A stretch of DNA of 47,303 nt. It comes from Gemmatimonadota bacterium (GTDB lineage Bacteria; Gemmatimonadota; Gemmatimonadetes; Gemmatimonadales; GWC2-71-9). Positions 32,905 through 40,346 of this stretch are shown here, one piece after another. The translations under genes were made by a program, and so were the position numbers. Positions within the stretch are counted from its first letter, which is position 1; the number at the start of each line of letters is the position of its first letter. Location of the stretch: assembly GCA_003222155.1 (NCBI GenBank), contig QHUU01000075.1, forward strand, positions 1-47,303, given 5' to 3'. The notes under the pieces were generated by a model, which was not told the origin of the DNA, did no database searches, and saw only the letters and a list, made by a program, of their open reading frames with translations.

Positions 32905-33815
32905 GCGCCAGACAGTTGAAGATGCTCGCCATCGGCCTCGCCACGCTGCTCCTCCTATGGGGCGGGAGCGAGCTCTTTTCGCGTGGCTCGGACACGGTGA
33001 CCGGAGCGCTCGCCTTCCCACCGCTCACCCCGGCGGACGTCGATTCGATCGTGTTGGTGAAGGCCACCGACTCGGCCGTCCTGGTGAAGCAGTCGGCGAC
33101 GTCATGGACGGTGAACGGTCACCGCGCCCTGCCGGCGGACGTGACCGACCTGCTCCGCGCGCTCAAGGACTCCGTCGGCGCGGAGCTCGTGGCGCAGGAT
33201 GCCTCGTCGTTCGCGCGCCTCCAGGTGGACAGCGCCACCGGCCGCCGGTTGCGCGTGTTCCGCGGCGGCAAGCCCGTGGTGGAGCTGATCACCGGCGGGC
33301 GCGGCAGCGACTACCAGAGCACTTACGTGCGCCGCCCGGGCGACGCGCACGTCTACCTCTGGCGGGGCACGCTCGCCCGTCTCGCCGAGCGGCGCGCCGA
33401 CGACTGGCGTGACAAGCGTATCGCCGCCCTCTCGCCCGACAGCATCACCGCGCTCGACGTCGTGCGCGGCAAGGACCGCTACACCCTGAAGCGCGTGACC
33501 AAGACGTGGACGTTGAACGGCGGCGCGACCGATTCGGCGGCGGTGCGCCGCTACCTCGAACGTCTCAAATCCATCACGGCCGCGGGGTTCGCGACGTCGC
33601 AGGAAGTGGACTCGACCCGGGCGCTCGGTGCCAAGCGCCGCCTCACGGTGCGCGGCGGCCCCGGCGTGCTGCTGTCGCTCGCGTTCGACTCCACTGGAAC
33701 GGCCTTTCTGGTGCGCCACCTGGGCGGCCGGGGCGGCGAGGGGGGCACCGTGTACCGCATGAACACCTGGGACGTGGACGCCGTGACGCCGGCCAGCCGC
33801 TCGCTCAAGAAGTAA
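32901..33815 (+). CDS. DUF4340 membrane-anchored protein
   Basis: A 304-residue protein: one N-terminal membrane segment (MLAIGLATLLLLWGGSELF) followed by repeated beta units, VDSIVLVKATDSAVLVKQSATSWTVNG and ALDVVRGKDRYTLKRVTKTWTLNGG, typical of DUF4340. This family is the regular neighbour of GldG-type ABC exporters and is presumably a periplasmic accessory subunit. GTG start at 32901, translationally coupled to the fusion gene (GTGA). Confidence 0.86.
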   Translation: MSARQLKMLAIGLATLLLLWGGSELFSRGSDTVTGALAFPPLTPADVDSIVLVKATDSAVLVKQSATSWTVNGHRALPADVTDLLRALKDSVGAELVAQDASSFARLQVDSATGRRLRVFRGGKPVVELITGGRGSDYQSTYVRRPGDAHVYLWRGTLARLAERRADDWRDKRIAALSPDSITALDVVRGKDRYTLKRVTKTWTLNGGATDSAAVRRYLERLKSITAAGFATSQEVDSTRALGAKRRLTVRGGPGVLLSLAFDSTGTAFLVRHLGGRGGEGGTVYRMNTWDVDAVTPASRSLKK

Positions 33816-33819
33816 CCCC

Positions 33820-33848
33820 TTGGCTTGGCGCAGTTTGCCTTCTATTTT
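33820..33848 (+). promoter_or_regulatory. Predicted promoter of prs
   Basis: TTGGCT (33820-33825) and TATTTT (33843-33848) with a 17-base spacer. Transcription would start near 33855, five or so bases before the ATG at 33860, so the mRNA would be almost leaderless. Confidence 0.5.
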
Positions 33849-33859
33849 GCAGGGCTCAC

Positions 33860-34837
33860 ATGGCGGACCTCTCGCTCTCGCGGAGCCAGTTGTTGCTGCT
33901 CGCCGGGACGGCCAACCGGCCGCTCGCCGAGGAGATGGCCAAGCACTTGGGGCAGCCGCTGTGTGCGGTGACGATCCGGCGGTTCGCCGACGGGGAGATT
34001 TTCGTCAAGATCGACGAGAACGTGCGCGGCCGGGACGTGTTCATCATCCAGCCGACCAACCCGCCCGCGGAGAACTATCTGGAGCTGTTGTTCCTGATCG
34101 ACGCGGCGCGCCGGGCCAGCGCGGCGCGGACCACGGCGGTGCTGCCGTATTTCGGCTACGCGCGCCAGGACCGGAAGGATCAGCCGCGCGTGGCGATCAG
34201 CGCCAAGCTGATGGCGAACCTGATCACGCACGCCGGGGCAGATCGGGTGCTGGGAATGGACTTCCATTCCCACCAGCTGCAGGGGTTCTTCGATATCCCG
34301 GTGGACCACCTGTACGCGGCGCCCGTGTTCGTGAGCTACTTCCGGCTGAAGCAGCTGCACGATCCGGTGGTGGTGGCGCCCGACGTCGGCTCCGCCAAGA
34401 TGGCCCGTGGGTTCGCGAAACGCCTGAACGCGTCCCTGGCGATCATCGATAAGCGGCGCCCGTCGGCCAACGTGGCCGAAGTGGTCAACGTCGTGGGCGA
34501 CGTGGCCGACAAGGATTGCCTCATCCCCGACGACATGATCGACACGGCGGGAACGATCACCGAGGCGGCCGGGGCGCTGAAGCGGCTGGGGGCGCGCAAG
34601 ATCTACGCGTTCGCGACCCACGCGCTCCTGTCGGGTCCCGCGGTGGAGCGGCTGCGCGCGTCGTGTATCGACGAGGTGGTGGTGGCGAACACCATCCGGA
34701 TCCCCGAGGACCGGTGTTTCGAGAAGCTGAAGGTGCTGTCGATCGCCGGACTGATGGCGAAAGCGATCGGCTATGAGCATTCCAACCAGTCGGTGAGCTC
34801 GCTCTTCGACGATTTGCCGCTGACGACGTACGGCTGA
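33860..34837 (+). CDS. prs: Ribose-phosphate pyrophosphokinase
   Basis: A 325-residue enzyme. FADGEIFVKIDENVRGRDVFIIQPT, LPYFGYARQDRKDQPRVAISAKLMANLI, VLGMDFHSHQLQGFFDIPVDHL, VAPDVGSAKMARGFAKRL, IIDKRRPSANVAEVVNVVGDV and the PRPP-binding DDMIDTAGTITEAA are class I PRPP synthase signatures. It makes PRPP from ribose 5-phosphate and ATP for nucleotide, histidine and tryptophan synthesis. ATG at 33860 just behind a predicted promoter. rplY follows after 10 bases, the standard prs-rplY-pth order. Confidence 0.97.
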   Translation: MADLSLSRSQLLLLAGTANRPLAEEMAKHLGQPLCAVTIRRFADGEIFVKIDENVRGRDVFIIQPTNPPAENYLELLFLIDAARRASAARTTAVLPYFGYARQDRKDQPRVAISAKLMANLITHAGADRVLGMDFHSHQLQGFFDIPVDHLYAAPVFVSYFRLKQLHDPVVVAPDVGSAKMARGFAKRLNASLAIIDKRRPSANVAEVVNVVGDVADKDCLIPDDMIDTAGTITEAAGALKRLGARKIYAFATHALLSGPAVERLRASCIDEVVVANTIRIPEDRCFEKLKVLSIAGLMAKAIGYEHSNQSVSSLFDDLPLTTYG

Positions 34838-34847
34838 GGTCCGATAG

Positions 34848-35624
34848 ATGGCCCAGACAGTTTCCCTCGCGGCGAGCCCCCGGCAGGCGTCCGGCAAGGG
34901 CGGCGCGCGACAGATCCGCTTCCGCGGCAGGGTGCCCGCGGTGATCTACGGGCACGGACGCGACACGCAGGCGCTCGAGCTCGAGGCCAAAGCCCTCGAG
35001 AAAGCGCTCACTGGCATCGAGCCCGCGAGCACCATCATCGAGCTGGCGGTGGACGGCAAGGCCGCCGTGAAGACGCTGATCCGCGAGATCCAACGGCACC
35101 CCCTCCGGCCCGACATCATCCACGTGGATTTCTACGAGATCCACGCCGCGGAGAAGGTCAGGCTCAAGGTCCCCGTGCACCTCGTGGGCAGTCCCGACGG
35201 CGTGCGCAACGCCGGCGGCGTGCTCGACCAGGTCACCCGCGAAGTGGAAATCGAGGTGCTGCCCGAGAACATCCCCGATCGCGTGGAGCTCGACGTCACG
35301 GCGCTCAAGATCGGCGACTCGCTGCACGTGCGGGAGCTCGCCATTCCTGAGGCGAAGATCCTCACCGAGGCGGACCTCACGATCGCGACGGTGGTGCCGC
35401 CGCGCGCCGAGGAAGTGGCGGCGCCGACCCCCGAGGCCGCGACCGAGGTAGCCGAGCCCGAGCTGATCCGGAAGGTGCGCGAGGGAGAAGAGGAAGAGGG
35501 CGAGGGTGCCGCCGAGGCCGGCGGGCCGGCCAAGCCCGAGGCCAAGGGGGGTGGCGCCGCCGCACCCGCCAAGGGAGAGAAGACCGACAAGGTCGAGAAG
35601 CCCAAGGGCGGCAAAGAGAGCTGA
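34848..35624 (+). CDS. rplY: 50S ribosomal protein L25/general stress protein Ctc
   Basis: A 258-residue long-form L25 (Ctc type). The N-terminal 5S-rRNA-binding domain is seen in SLAASPRQASGKGGARQIRFRGRVPAVIYGHGRD...LIREIQRHPLRPDIIHVDFYEI and the TL5-type beta domain in VPVHLVGSPDGVRNAGGVLDQVTREVEIEVLPENIPDRVELDVTALKIGDSLHV. The last 70 residues are Glu/Ala/Pro/Lys-rich and probably disordered. ATG at 34848. Confidence 0.96.
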   Translation: MAQTVSLAASPRQASGKGGARQIRFRGRVPAVIYGHGRDTQALELEAKALEKALTGIEPASTIIELAVDGKAAVKTLIREIQRHPLRPDIIHVDFYEIHAAEKVRLKVPVHLVGSPDGVRNAGGVLDQVTREVEIEVLPENIPDRVELDVTALKIGDSLHVRELAIPEAKILTEADLTIATVVPPRAEEVAAPTPEAATEVAEPELIRKVREGEEEEGEGAAEAGGPAKPEAKGGGAAAPAKGEKTDKVEKPKGGKES

Positions 35625-35627
35625 GGG

Positions 35628-36161
35628 TTGCGCGCCGTCGTCGGCCTCGGCAACCCGGGGCCAGAGTACGCGGCGACGCGGCACAACGCGGGCTTCTGGC
35701 TGGCCGATGCGCTCGTCGCGCACTGGGGGTTTCCCCCCTTCCGCCGCGGCGAGCGCGCTCGTGTCACCGAGGGTGAGGTAGCGGGCCTGCCGGTCCGGGT
35801 CTTGAAGCCCACGACCTACATGAACCGCAGCGGCGCCGCCCTCGCGTCGCTCCGCGCCGATCCCACCTTCAATCCGGCGAGCGACGTGCTCATCCTCGTG
35901 GACGATTTTCAGATCCCCTCCGGCACGTTCCGGCTCCGCGCCGAGGGGTCGTCGGGCGGCCACAACGGCTTGAAGAGCATCGAGGGTGCGCTGCAGTCCC
36001 AAGCCTACACGCGCCTGCGGATCGGCGTGGGCCCGCTCCCCGAGGGAGTGAGCGACTGGTCCGAGTACGTGCTCGCGCCCCTCGATCCCGAGCAGGTCGA
36101 GCAGCTGGAGGCGCTGCGGCCCGAGCTGATCGCGGCGGTCGAGCAATGGCTACGGCAGTGA
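35628..36161 (+). CDS. pth: Peptidyl-tRNA hydrolase
   Basis: A 177-residue enzyme. VVGLGNPGPEYAATRHNAGFWLADAL holds the active-site His in the RHNAG motif, with LKPTTYMNRSGAAL, LVDDFQIPSGTFRLRAEGSSGGHNGLKSIEGAL and RLRIGVGPLPEG. It frees tRNA from peptidyl-tRNA that drops off ribosomes. The start is TTG at 35628, three bases after the L25 stop. A palindromic repeat begins two bases after the stop. Confidence 0.95.
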   Translation: MRAVVGLGNPGPEYAATRHNAGFWLADALVAHWGFPPFRRGERARVTEGEVAGLPVRVLKPTTYMNRSGAALASLRADPTFNPASDVLILVDDFQIPSGTFRLRAEGSSGGHNGLKSIEGALQSQAYTRLRIGVGPLPEGVSDWSEYVLAPLDPEQVEQLEALRPELIAAVEQWLRQ

Positions 36162-36162
36162 T

Positions 36163-36234
36163 AACGCGGAACGCGGAAGTGGGAACGCGGAACAGGCACT
36201 TCTGTTCCGCGCTCCGCGTTCCGACTTCCGCGTT
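36163..36234. repeat. Palindromic repeat element, copy 2 (between pth and ychF)
   Basis: Inverted arms 36163-36195 and 36202-36234 (27 of 33 positions pair) around the 6-base loop GCACTT. The arms are built from 7-base units such as ACGCGGA and match the arms of copy 1 at 11468-11556 almost base for base. The element begins directly after the pth stop and ends five bases before the ychF ATG, so it replaces the normal ribosome-binding region and could form a long hairpin in the mRNA. Confidence 0.9.
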
Positions 36235-36239
36235 CTGAT

Positions 36240-37343
36240 ATGCTCCGCCTGGGAATCGTTGGGCTCCCCAACGTCGGCAAGTCCACGCTCTTCAACGCGC
36301 TCACCTCCTCCAAGGCCGCGGCGGCGGAGAACTATCCGTTTTGCACCGTCGAGCCCAACGTCGGCGTGGTCGAAGTCCCCGACCCGCGGCTGGAGCGGCT
36401 CAACGCGCTGGTGAAGCCGAAGAAGAAGGTCCCCGCGGTGGTCGAGTTCGTGGACATCGCGGGACTCGTCCAGGGCGCCTCGCAGGGCGAGGGGCTGGGC
36501 AACCAGTTCCTGTCGCACATCCGCGAGGTGGACGCCGTCGTCCACGTGATCCGCTGTTTCGACGATCCCGACGTGGTGCACGTGATGGGACCGGTGGATC
36601 CAGTGCGCGATCACGACGTCATCACGAGCGAGCTCGCCCTAGCCGATCTCGCGGTGGTGGAGCGGCGGCTCGACAAGACCCGCAAGACCGCGCGCGCCGG
36701 CGACAAGGAAGCGCAGGCGGAGCTGGTGGTACTCGAGCGCGTGATGGCGGAGCTCAACGCGGGCCGCGGCGCGCGCGAGGCCGGTGAGAGCGAGGCGGCG
36801 GTCCGGTTCCTGCGCCAGCTCGGCCTGCTCACGGCGAAGCCGATCCTGTACGCGGCGAACGTCAACGAGCAAGACCTGGCCGCGGGCGGGGGCCGGTGGC
36901 TCGACAAGCTCCGCGCCGCCGTTCAGGCGCATCACGAGGAGGCGGAGATCGTGCCGTTCTCCGCCAAGCTCGAGGCGGAGCTGGGCGAGCTGGCGGGAGA
37001 GGAGCGGCGCGAATACCTGGCCAGCGCCGGGGCCACAGAGCCGGGGCTCGACCGCCTGATCCACGCCGGCTACCGGCTGCTCGGCCTGCAGACGTTCTTC
37101 ACGGTGGGCGAGAACGAAGTGCGCGCCTGGACCATGCATCGCGGCGACACCGCGTTCGCGGCCGCCGGAGAGATCCACTCCGACTTCCAGCGCGGGTTCA
37201 TACGGGCCGAAACCGTGTCCTTTGACGATTTCGTGCGGGCGGGATCGTACAAGACGGCCCGAGAGCAGGGCCTGGTGCGAAGCGAGGGGCGCGACTACGT
37301 GGTCAAGGACGGGGACATCCTGCTGTTCCGGTTCAACGTCTAA
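36240..37343 (+). CDS. ychF: Ribosome-binding ATPase YchF (OBG-family)
   Basis: A 367-residue P-loop protein. [47 protein letters not shown] is the P-loop region, [29 protein letters not shown] switch II, and the C-terminal TGS domain ([51 protein letters not shown]) follows. It binds ATP rather than GTP and associates with ribosomes in stress. The ATG at 36240 has no visible ribosome-binding site, since a palindromic element lies immediately upstream. Confidence 0.96.
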   Translation: MLRLGIVGLPNVGKSTLFNALTSSKAAAAENYPFCTVEPNVGVVEVPDPRLERLNALVKPKKKVPAVVEFVDIAGLVQGASQGEGLGNQFLSHIREVDAVVHVIRCFDDPDVVHVMGPVDPVRDHDVITSELALADLAVVERRLDKTRKTARAGDKEAQAELVVLERVMAELNAGRGAREAGESEAAVRFLRQLGLLTAKPILYAANVNEQDLAAGGGRWLDKLRAAVQAHHEEAEIVPFSAKLEAELGELAGEERREYLASAGATEPGLDRLIHAGYRLLGLQTFFTVGENEVRAWTMHRGDTAFAAAGEIHSDFQRGFIRAETVSFDDFVRAGSYKTAREQGLVRSEGRDYVVKDGDILLFRFNV

Positions 37344-37410
37344 TACCGGCTCCACATCAAGACGGCGCCGCAGTCGTGCCCGCGTCCCGGGCGAGGGGAG
37401 TGAGAGGAGC

Positions 37411-38019
37411 CTACGGCGCCGCTGAACCGGCGGACACGCGGTTGCCCCGCTGGGGCAGCGGCGCAACCGGATGCGCGTCCGCCTCCGCCACCCGCACCTG
37501 CTGCTGCGCCATGTCGCGGCTGATCCAGACCACACGGTCACCGCACATGATGGCGTCCACCGGGTAGGGCTGGCGTCCGAACGAGACGGCGTCCGACGTG
37601 GCCACCTGTGTGCCCGGGAAGAAGTACCAGCACCGCTCGCCGCTGGGGTGGCTATGGATCACGCCGACCGTACCCATCCAGCCGGCGTCCTCGCACGTCT
37701 GCCTCGGTACGACGCGCGTCTCCGTGGACTGCTTCGGATCGACGTCGGCGGGCGCGATCCGGTGCACGATCACCGCGTTGCCGTGCATCTCGCCGATCAT
37801 GCAGCCCATGAACTCCGTGGGGAACGACCGATACTGCAGGATCAGGTAGCGACGGGCCTGCTCGGAGAGCACGAGCGCCCGCGCGTGCGAAACGCGCACC
37901 GACGCGACCGCCGTGAGACGGGCAGGCTCCGGCTGCAGCGCCAGCAGGGTGAGGAACCCCGCCGCCGAGACGGCGGCGCGTGTAGCGCGCGCGAGGAGCC
38001 AGAGACCCGCAGTCTGCAT
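37411..38019 (-). CDS. Exported JAMM/MPN-type metalloprotease-like protein
   Basis: A 202-residue protein with an N-terminal hydrophobic segment (AAVSAAGFLTLLALQPEPA), then a JAB/MPN domain: E69 in TEFMGCMIGE, H122-S-H124-P, and D143 in ATSDAVSF, the E/HxH/D set of JAMM proteases. The usual Ser three residues before the Asp is Ala here, and an insertion (SGERCWYFFPGTQ) lies between. If the hydrophobic stretch is a signal peptide, this is a periplasmic or membrane-anchored JAMM protein, which is rare since most act in the cytoplasm. AGGAAGG lies six bases ahead of the ATG. Substrate unknown. Confidence 0.8.
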   Translation of the reverse strand: MQTAGLWLLARATRAAVSAAGFLTLLALQPEPARLTAVASVRVSHARALVLSEQARRYLILQYRSFPTEFMGCMIGEMHGNAVIVHRIAPADVDPKQSTETRVVPRQTCEDAGWMGTVGVIHSHPSGERCWYFFPGTQVATSDAVSFGRQPYPVDAIMCGDRVVWISRDMAQQQVRVAEADAHPVAPLPQRGNRVSAGSAAP

Positions 38020-38076
38020 TCGTTCCTTCCTGATGCCCGTCCGGCACCCTGATAAGGCAAGAGCGGTGCCATGCGG

Positions 38077-38088
38077 CCTATCGATAGG
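38077..38088. promoter_or_regulatory. 12-bp perfect palindrome upstream of the JAMM gene
   Basis: CCTATCGATAGG reads the same on both strands, 58 bases upstream of the minus-strand JAMM start in the divergent interval. It may be an operator. A GGCACC/GGTGCC inverted repeat (38043-38048, 38065-38070) lies between it and the gene and would form part of the mRNA leader. Confidence 0.35.
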
Positions 38089-38113
38089 ATGATCGAGGGC
38101 GGCGCCTCGTAGC

Positions 38114-38127
38114 GTGACGGTCGTCAC
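38114..38127. promoter_or_regulatory. CRP/FNR-type site 1 (GTGA-N6-TCAC)
   Basis: GTGACGGTCGTCAC has 6-base inverted arms and fits the GTGA-N6-TCAC core of CRP/FNR-family operators. A second such site lies 60 bases downstream (38174-38187). It is in the 282-base divergent interval between the JAMM gene and rpsF. Confidence 0.45.
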
Positions 38128-38173
38128 ACCGTGTCCGCCCGGCCCCAAAACCGGGCATTGCGCGAGGGCATGC

Positions 38174-38187
38174 GTGACCGCCATCAC
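38174..38187. promoter_or_regulatory. CRP/FNR-type site 2 (GTGA-N6-TCAC)
   Basis: GTGACCGCCATCAC is a second GTGA-N6-TCAC sequence, 60 bases from the first and about 40 bases upstream of the probable rpsF -10 element, a position suited to control of rpsF transcription. Confidence 0.42.
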
Positions 38188-38225
38188 CCGCGCGACGCTC
38201 CCTTCCGCACCCTGCGCCGCGGCTC

Positions 38226-38288
38226 TATCTTTCGGCCCTCTTGAGATCCCCTACTCGACGCGGCACCTGCGTCGGGTCGCCTACGACC
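38226..38288 (+). promoter_or_regulatory. rpsF promoter -10 element and two-hairpin leader
   Basis: TATCTT at 38226-38231 is a likely -10; the matching -35 (TTCCGC, 17 bases upstream) is weak. The leader holds two adjacent hairpins, CGACGC/GCGTCG around GGCACCT (38256-38274) and GGTCG/CGACC around CCTA (38275-38288), ending just before the ribosome-binding site. Position and structure suggest an S6:S18 autoregulatory element of the rpsF operon; I have not matched the consensus. Confidence 0.4.
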
Positions 38289-38301
38289 AAAGGGAGGTGG
38301 C

Positions 38302-38670
38302 ATGGCTCGTCGCTACGAGACCGTCTATATCTTCGATCCCGCGCTGGAAGAGCCCACGATCAGCGAAAAACTGGACCGGTTCCACGCTCTGCTGACCAAA
38401 GACGGCCAGGGCACCATCACCAACGTCGCGCAGTGGGGCAAGCGTTCCCTCGCGTTCCCCATCAAGAAGAAGGACGCCGGCTTCTACGTGGTCGCGCAGT
38501 ACGAGACCGCGGGCGCGCTGCTCCCCGAGTACGAGCGCGCCGTGAAGCTCGACGAAGGCGTCCTGCGGTTCCTGGTGGTCGTGTCCGAAGGGCTGCCGGC
38601 CAAGCCCGAGGCCGCGCCCGCAGTCATCGCAGCCGATGTCGTCGACGAGATCGAGGAGGACGAAGCATGA
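38302..38670 (+). CDS. rpsF: 30S ribosomal protein S6
   Basis: A 122-residue S6: [54 protein letters not shown] and [15 protein letters not shown] are the standard strands, with a Glu/Asp-rich tail. It heterodimerises with S18 on the 30S platform. AAAGGGAGG precedes the ATG. It overlaps rpsR by ATGA. Confidence 0.97.
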   Translation: MARRYETVYIFDPALEEPTISEKLDRFHALLTKDGQGTITNVAQWGKRSLAFPIKKKDAGFYVVAQYETAGALLPEYERAVKLDEGVLRFLVVVSEGLPAKPEAAPAVIAADVVDEIEEDEA

Positions 38671-38888
38671 GGCGGCCCGCCAAGACGTGCCCCGTGTGCG
38701 AGTCCGGCGTGCGGGTGCTGGACTACAAGGACGACCGTACGCTCGGAAGGTTCCTGACGGAGCGCGGCAAGATTCTCCCGAGCCGGTTGTCGGGCATGTG
38801 CGCGCGGCACCAGCGACAGCTCGCGACCGCGATCAAGCGGGCGCGCCAGCTGGCGCTGTTGCCCTACATCAAGGGGTACGCCGGCTGA
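38667..38888 (+). CDS. rpsR: 30S ribosomal protein S18
   Basis: A 73-residue S18. [70 protein letters not shown] holds the C-x-x-C...C-x-x-H set of the zinc-binding (C+) form. ATG overlaps the rpsF stop (ATGA). Confidence 0.97.
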   Translation: MRRPAKTCPVCESGVRVLDYKDDRTLGRFLTERGKILPSRLSGMCARHQRQLATAIKRARQLALLPYIKGYAG

Positions 38889-39442
38889 CGCTGAGTCGCT
38901 GGCTCAGCCTCGTGGCGCTGTCGTTCGCCGCGCTGCGGGTGGCGGCGCGACCGGGATCGCGGGGAGAGTGGGCGGTGCTGGGCATCGCGGGCGCGGCCGG
39001 CGTGGCGCTGCTCCTCGGGCCCGTGACAGGATTGCTCGGCGCGCTCGACCGAGCCTGGATCGTGCTGGTGTCGGTGGCGTTCGCTGCCGCAGCCGCCGCC
39101 CGCCCCGCCGGCGCGCGCTTCTGGCCGCTCGCGCTGCGGGCGTGTCTCTACACGGCGGCCGGCGTCGCGGTCCTCGGGCCACTCACCGTGGGACGGTCGG
39201 TGTGGCAGGAGGCGCAGTGGGAGGCGACCCGCGATGCCGGCGTAGCGGTGCGGCGCGTGATCGAACTGGCCCCGGGCCTGTACCCGGCCTTCGAGCTCAC
39301 GGTACGGCTGCTCGCCGGAGGCTGGCCGGTATGGCTCGTGCTCGAGACGCTCGTCGCCCTGGGGCTCGCCTGGCGGGGTCACGCTGGCGTCGGCCCGCAC
39401 GCCGCTCGCCGAGCCGGCCTGAACCTTTTTCCGAGCCATTGA
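38885..39442 (+). CDS. Membrane protein between rpsR and rplI
   Basis: About 185 residues with several hydrophobic segments ([93 protein letters not shown]). A DUF2232/YybS-type membrane protein often sits here in other genomes; this one is shorter and the relation is only positional. A CTG start at 38885 (CTGA overlap with the rpsR stop, AAGGGG eight bases upstream) gives a natural N-terminus; GTG at 38912 is the alternative and would remove part of the first helix. Confidence 0.65.
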   Translation: MTLSRWLSLVALSFAALRVAARPGSRGEWAVLGIAGAAGVALLLGPVTGLLGALDRAWIVLVSVAFAAAAAARPAGARFWPLALRACLYTAAGVAVLGPLTVGRSVWQEAQWEATRDAGVAVRRVIELAPGLYPAFELTVRLLAGGWPVWLVLETLVALGLAWRGHAGVGPHAARRAGLNLFPSH

Positions 39443-39455
39443 GGAACACGAAACC

Positions 39456-39899
39456 ATGGAAGTGATCCTGCGAGAAAACGTGCAGCACCTGGGCGCCGCG
39501 GGCGACGTGGTGAAGGTGAAGGACGGGTACGCCCGCAACTACCTGCTCCCGAAGGGCCTCGCCTACCCGGCCACCGAGGCCAACAAGAAAAAGATCGCGT
39601 ACGAGGCGGCGCGGATCGCCCGGCAGCGCGCCGACGAAAAGAGCGCTGCCGAGACCGAGGCCAGCCGCATCGCCGAGGTCCGCCTCAGCTTCGCCGTCAA
39701 GGTCGGGGAGGAGGACAAGCTGTACGGCTCGGTCACGGCGGGGGACGTGCAGCGCAAGCTCGAGGAGCTCGGGATCAAAGTGGACAAGCGCAAAGTGGAT
39801 CTCCCCGAGCCGATCCGCGATCTGGGCGAGTTCCGGGTCGGGATCAAGCTCCATCCCGACGTGCGTCCCGAAATCCAGGTGAGCGTCGTCAAGGAGTAG
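39456..39899 (+). CDS. rplI: 50S ribosomal protein L9
   Basis: A 147-residue L9: MEVILRENVQHLGAAGDVVKVKDGYARNYLLPKGLAYPAT is the N-terminal 23S-binding domain, followed by the long connecting helix and the C-terminal domain (KLYGSVTAGDVQRKLEELGIKVDKRKVDLPEPIRDLGEFRVGIKLHPDV). ATG at 39456 with a GAGG (cattgaggaac) nine bases upstream. Confidence 0.97.
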   Translation: MEVILRENVQHLGAAGDVVKVKDGYARNYLLPKGLAYPATEANKKKIAYEAARIARQRADEKSAAETEASRIAEVRLSFAVKVGEEDKLYGSVTAGDVQRKLEELGIKVDKRKVDLPEPIRDLGEFRVGIKLHPDVRPEIQVSVVKE

Positions 39900-39938
39900 G
39901 GGGCGCGTGTCACGGAACAAACGTGGCGCCGGCGCACT

Positions 39939-40346
39939 ATGACTAACAGGCGAAGCGCGCGCCCGGCGGGGCGTCCTGGCAGCGATGCGCTGACGGCGCT
40001 GCAGCTCGTGGCGGCGGCGCTCGCCGACCGGAAAGCGATCGACCCGATGGTGCTCGACCTCCGTGGCTTGACGGCCGCGGCAGATTTCTTCGTGATCGTG
40101 TCGGGCACGTCGGACGCGCACGTGCGGGGGATGGCGGAACACTTGATGACCGCGCTCGAGCCGCGCGGCATCGTGCCGCATCACGTGGAAGGACTGGTCC
40201 AGGGGCGGTGGGTGCTGCTCGACTACGTGGATTTCGTGGTGCACGTTTTTCATCCGGAATTGCGGGAGTTCTATCAGCTCGAGCGCCTGTGGGGCGATGC
40301 CCCGGTGCTCGCGGCGGGCGCACCCGAGGGCGGGGCGAAAGGATGA
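39939..40346 (+). CDS. rsfS: Ribosome silencing factor RsfS
   Basis: A 135-residue protein. ALQLVAAALADRKAIDPMVLDLRGLTAAADFFVIVSGTSDAHVRGMAEHLM and VEGLVQGRWVLLDYVDFVVHVFHPELREFYQLERLWGDAP are the RsfS/Iojap signatures. It binds L14 and blocks 30S-50S joining when nutrients are short. ATG at 39939; overlaps the following gene by ATGA. Confidence 0.95.
   Translation: MTNRRSARPAGRPGSDALTALQLVAAALADRKAIDPMVLDLRGLTAAADFFVIVSGTSDAHVRGMAEHLMTALEPRGIVPHHVEGLVQGRWVLLDYVDFVVHVFHPELREFYQLERLWGDAPVLAAGAPEGGAKG

Noticed and set aside
36163-36234. Rho-independent terminator of pth
   Set aside because: The hairpin is long but no T-run follows, and a near-identical copy lies inside a coding region, so it is a repeat element first of all.
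37378-37392. GCCCG/CGGGC hairpin between ychF and the JAMM gene as a terminator
   Set aside because: Five-base stem only and no T-run; may be chance in a GC-rich gap.
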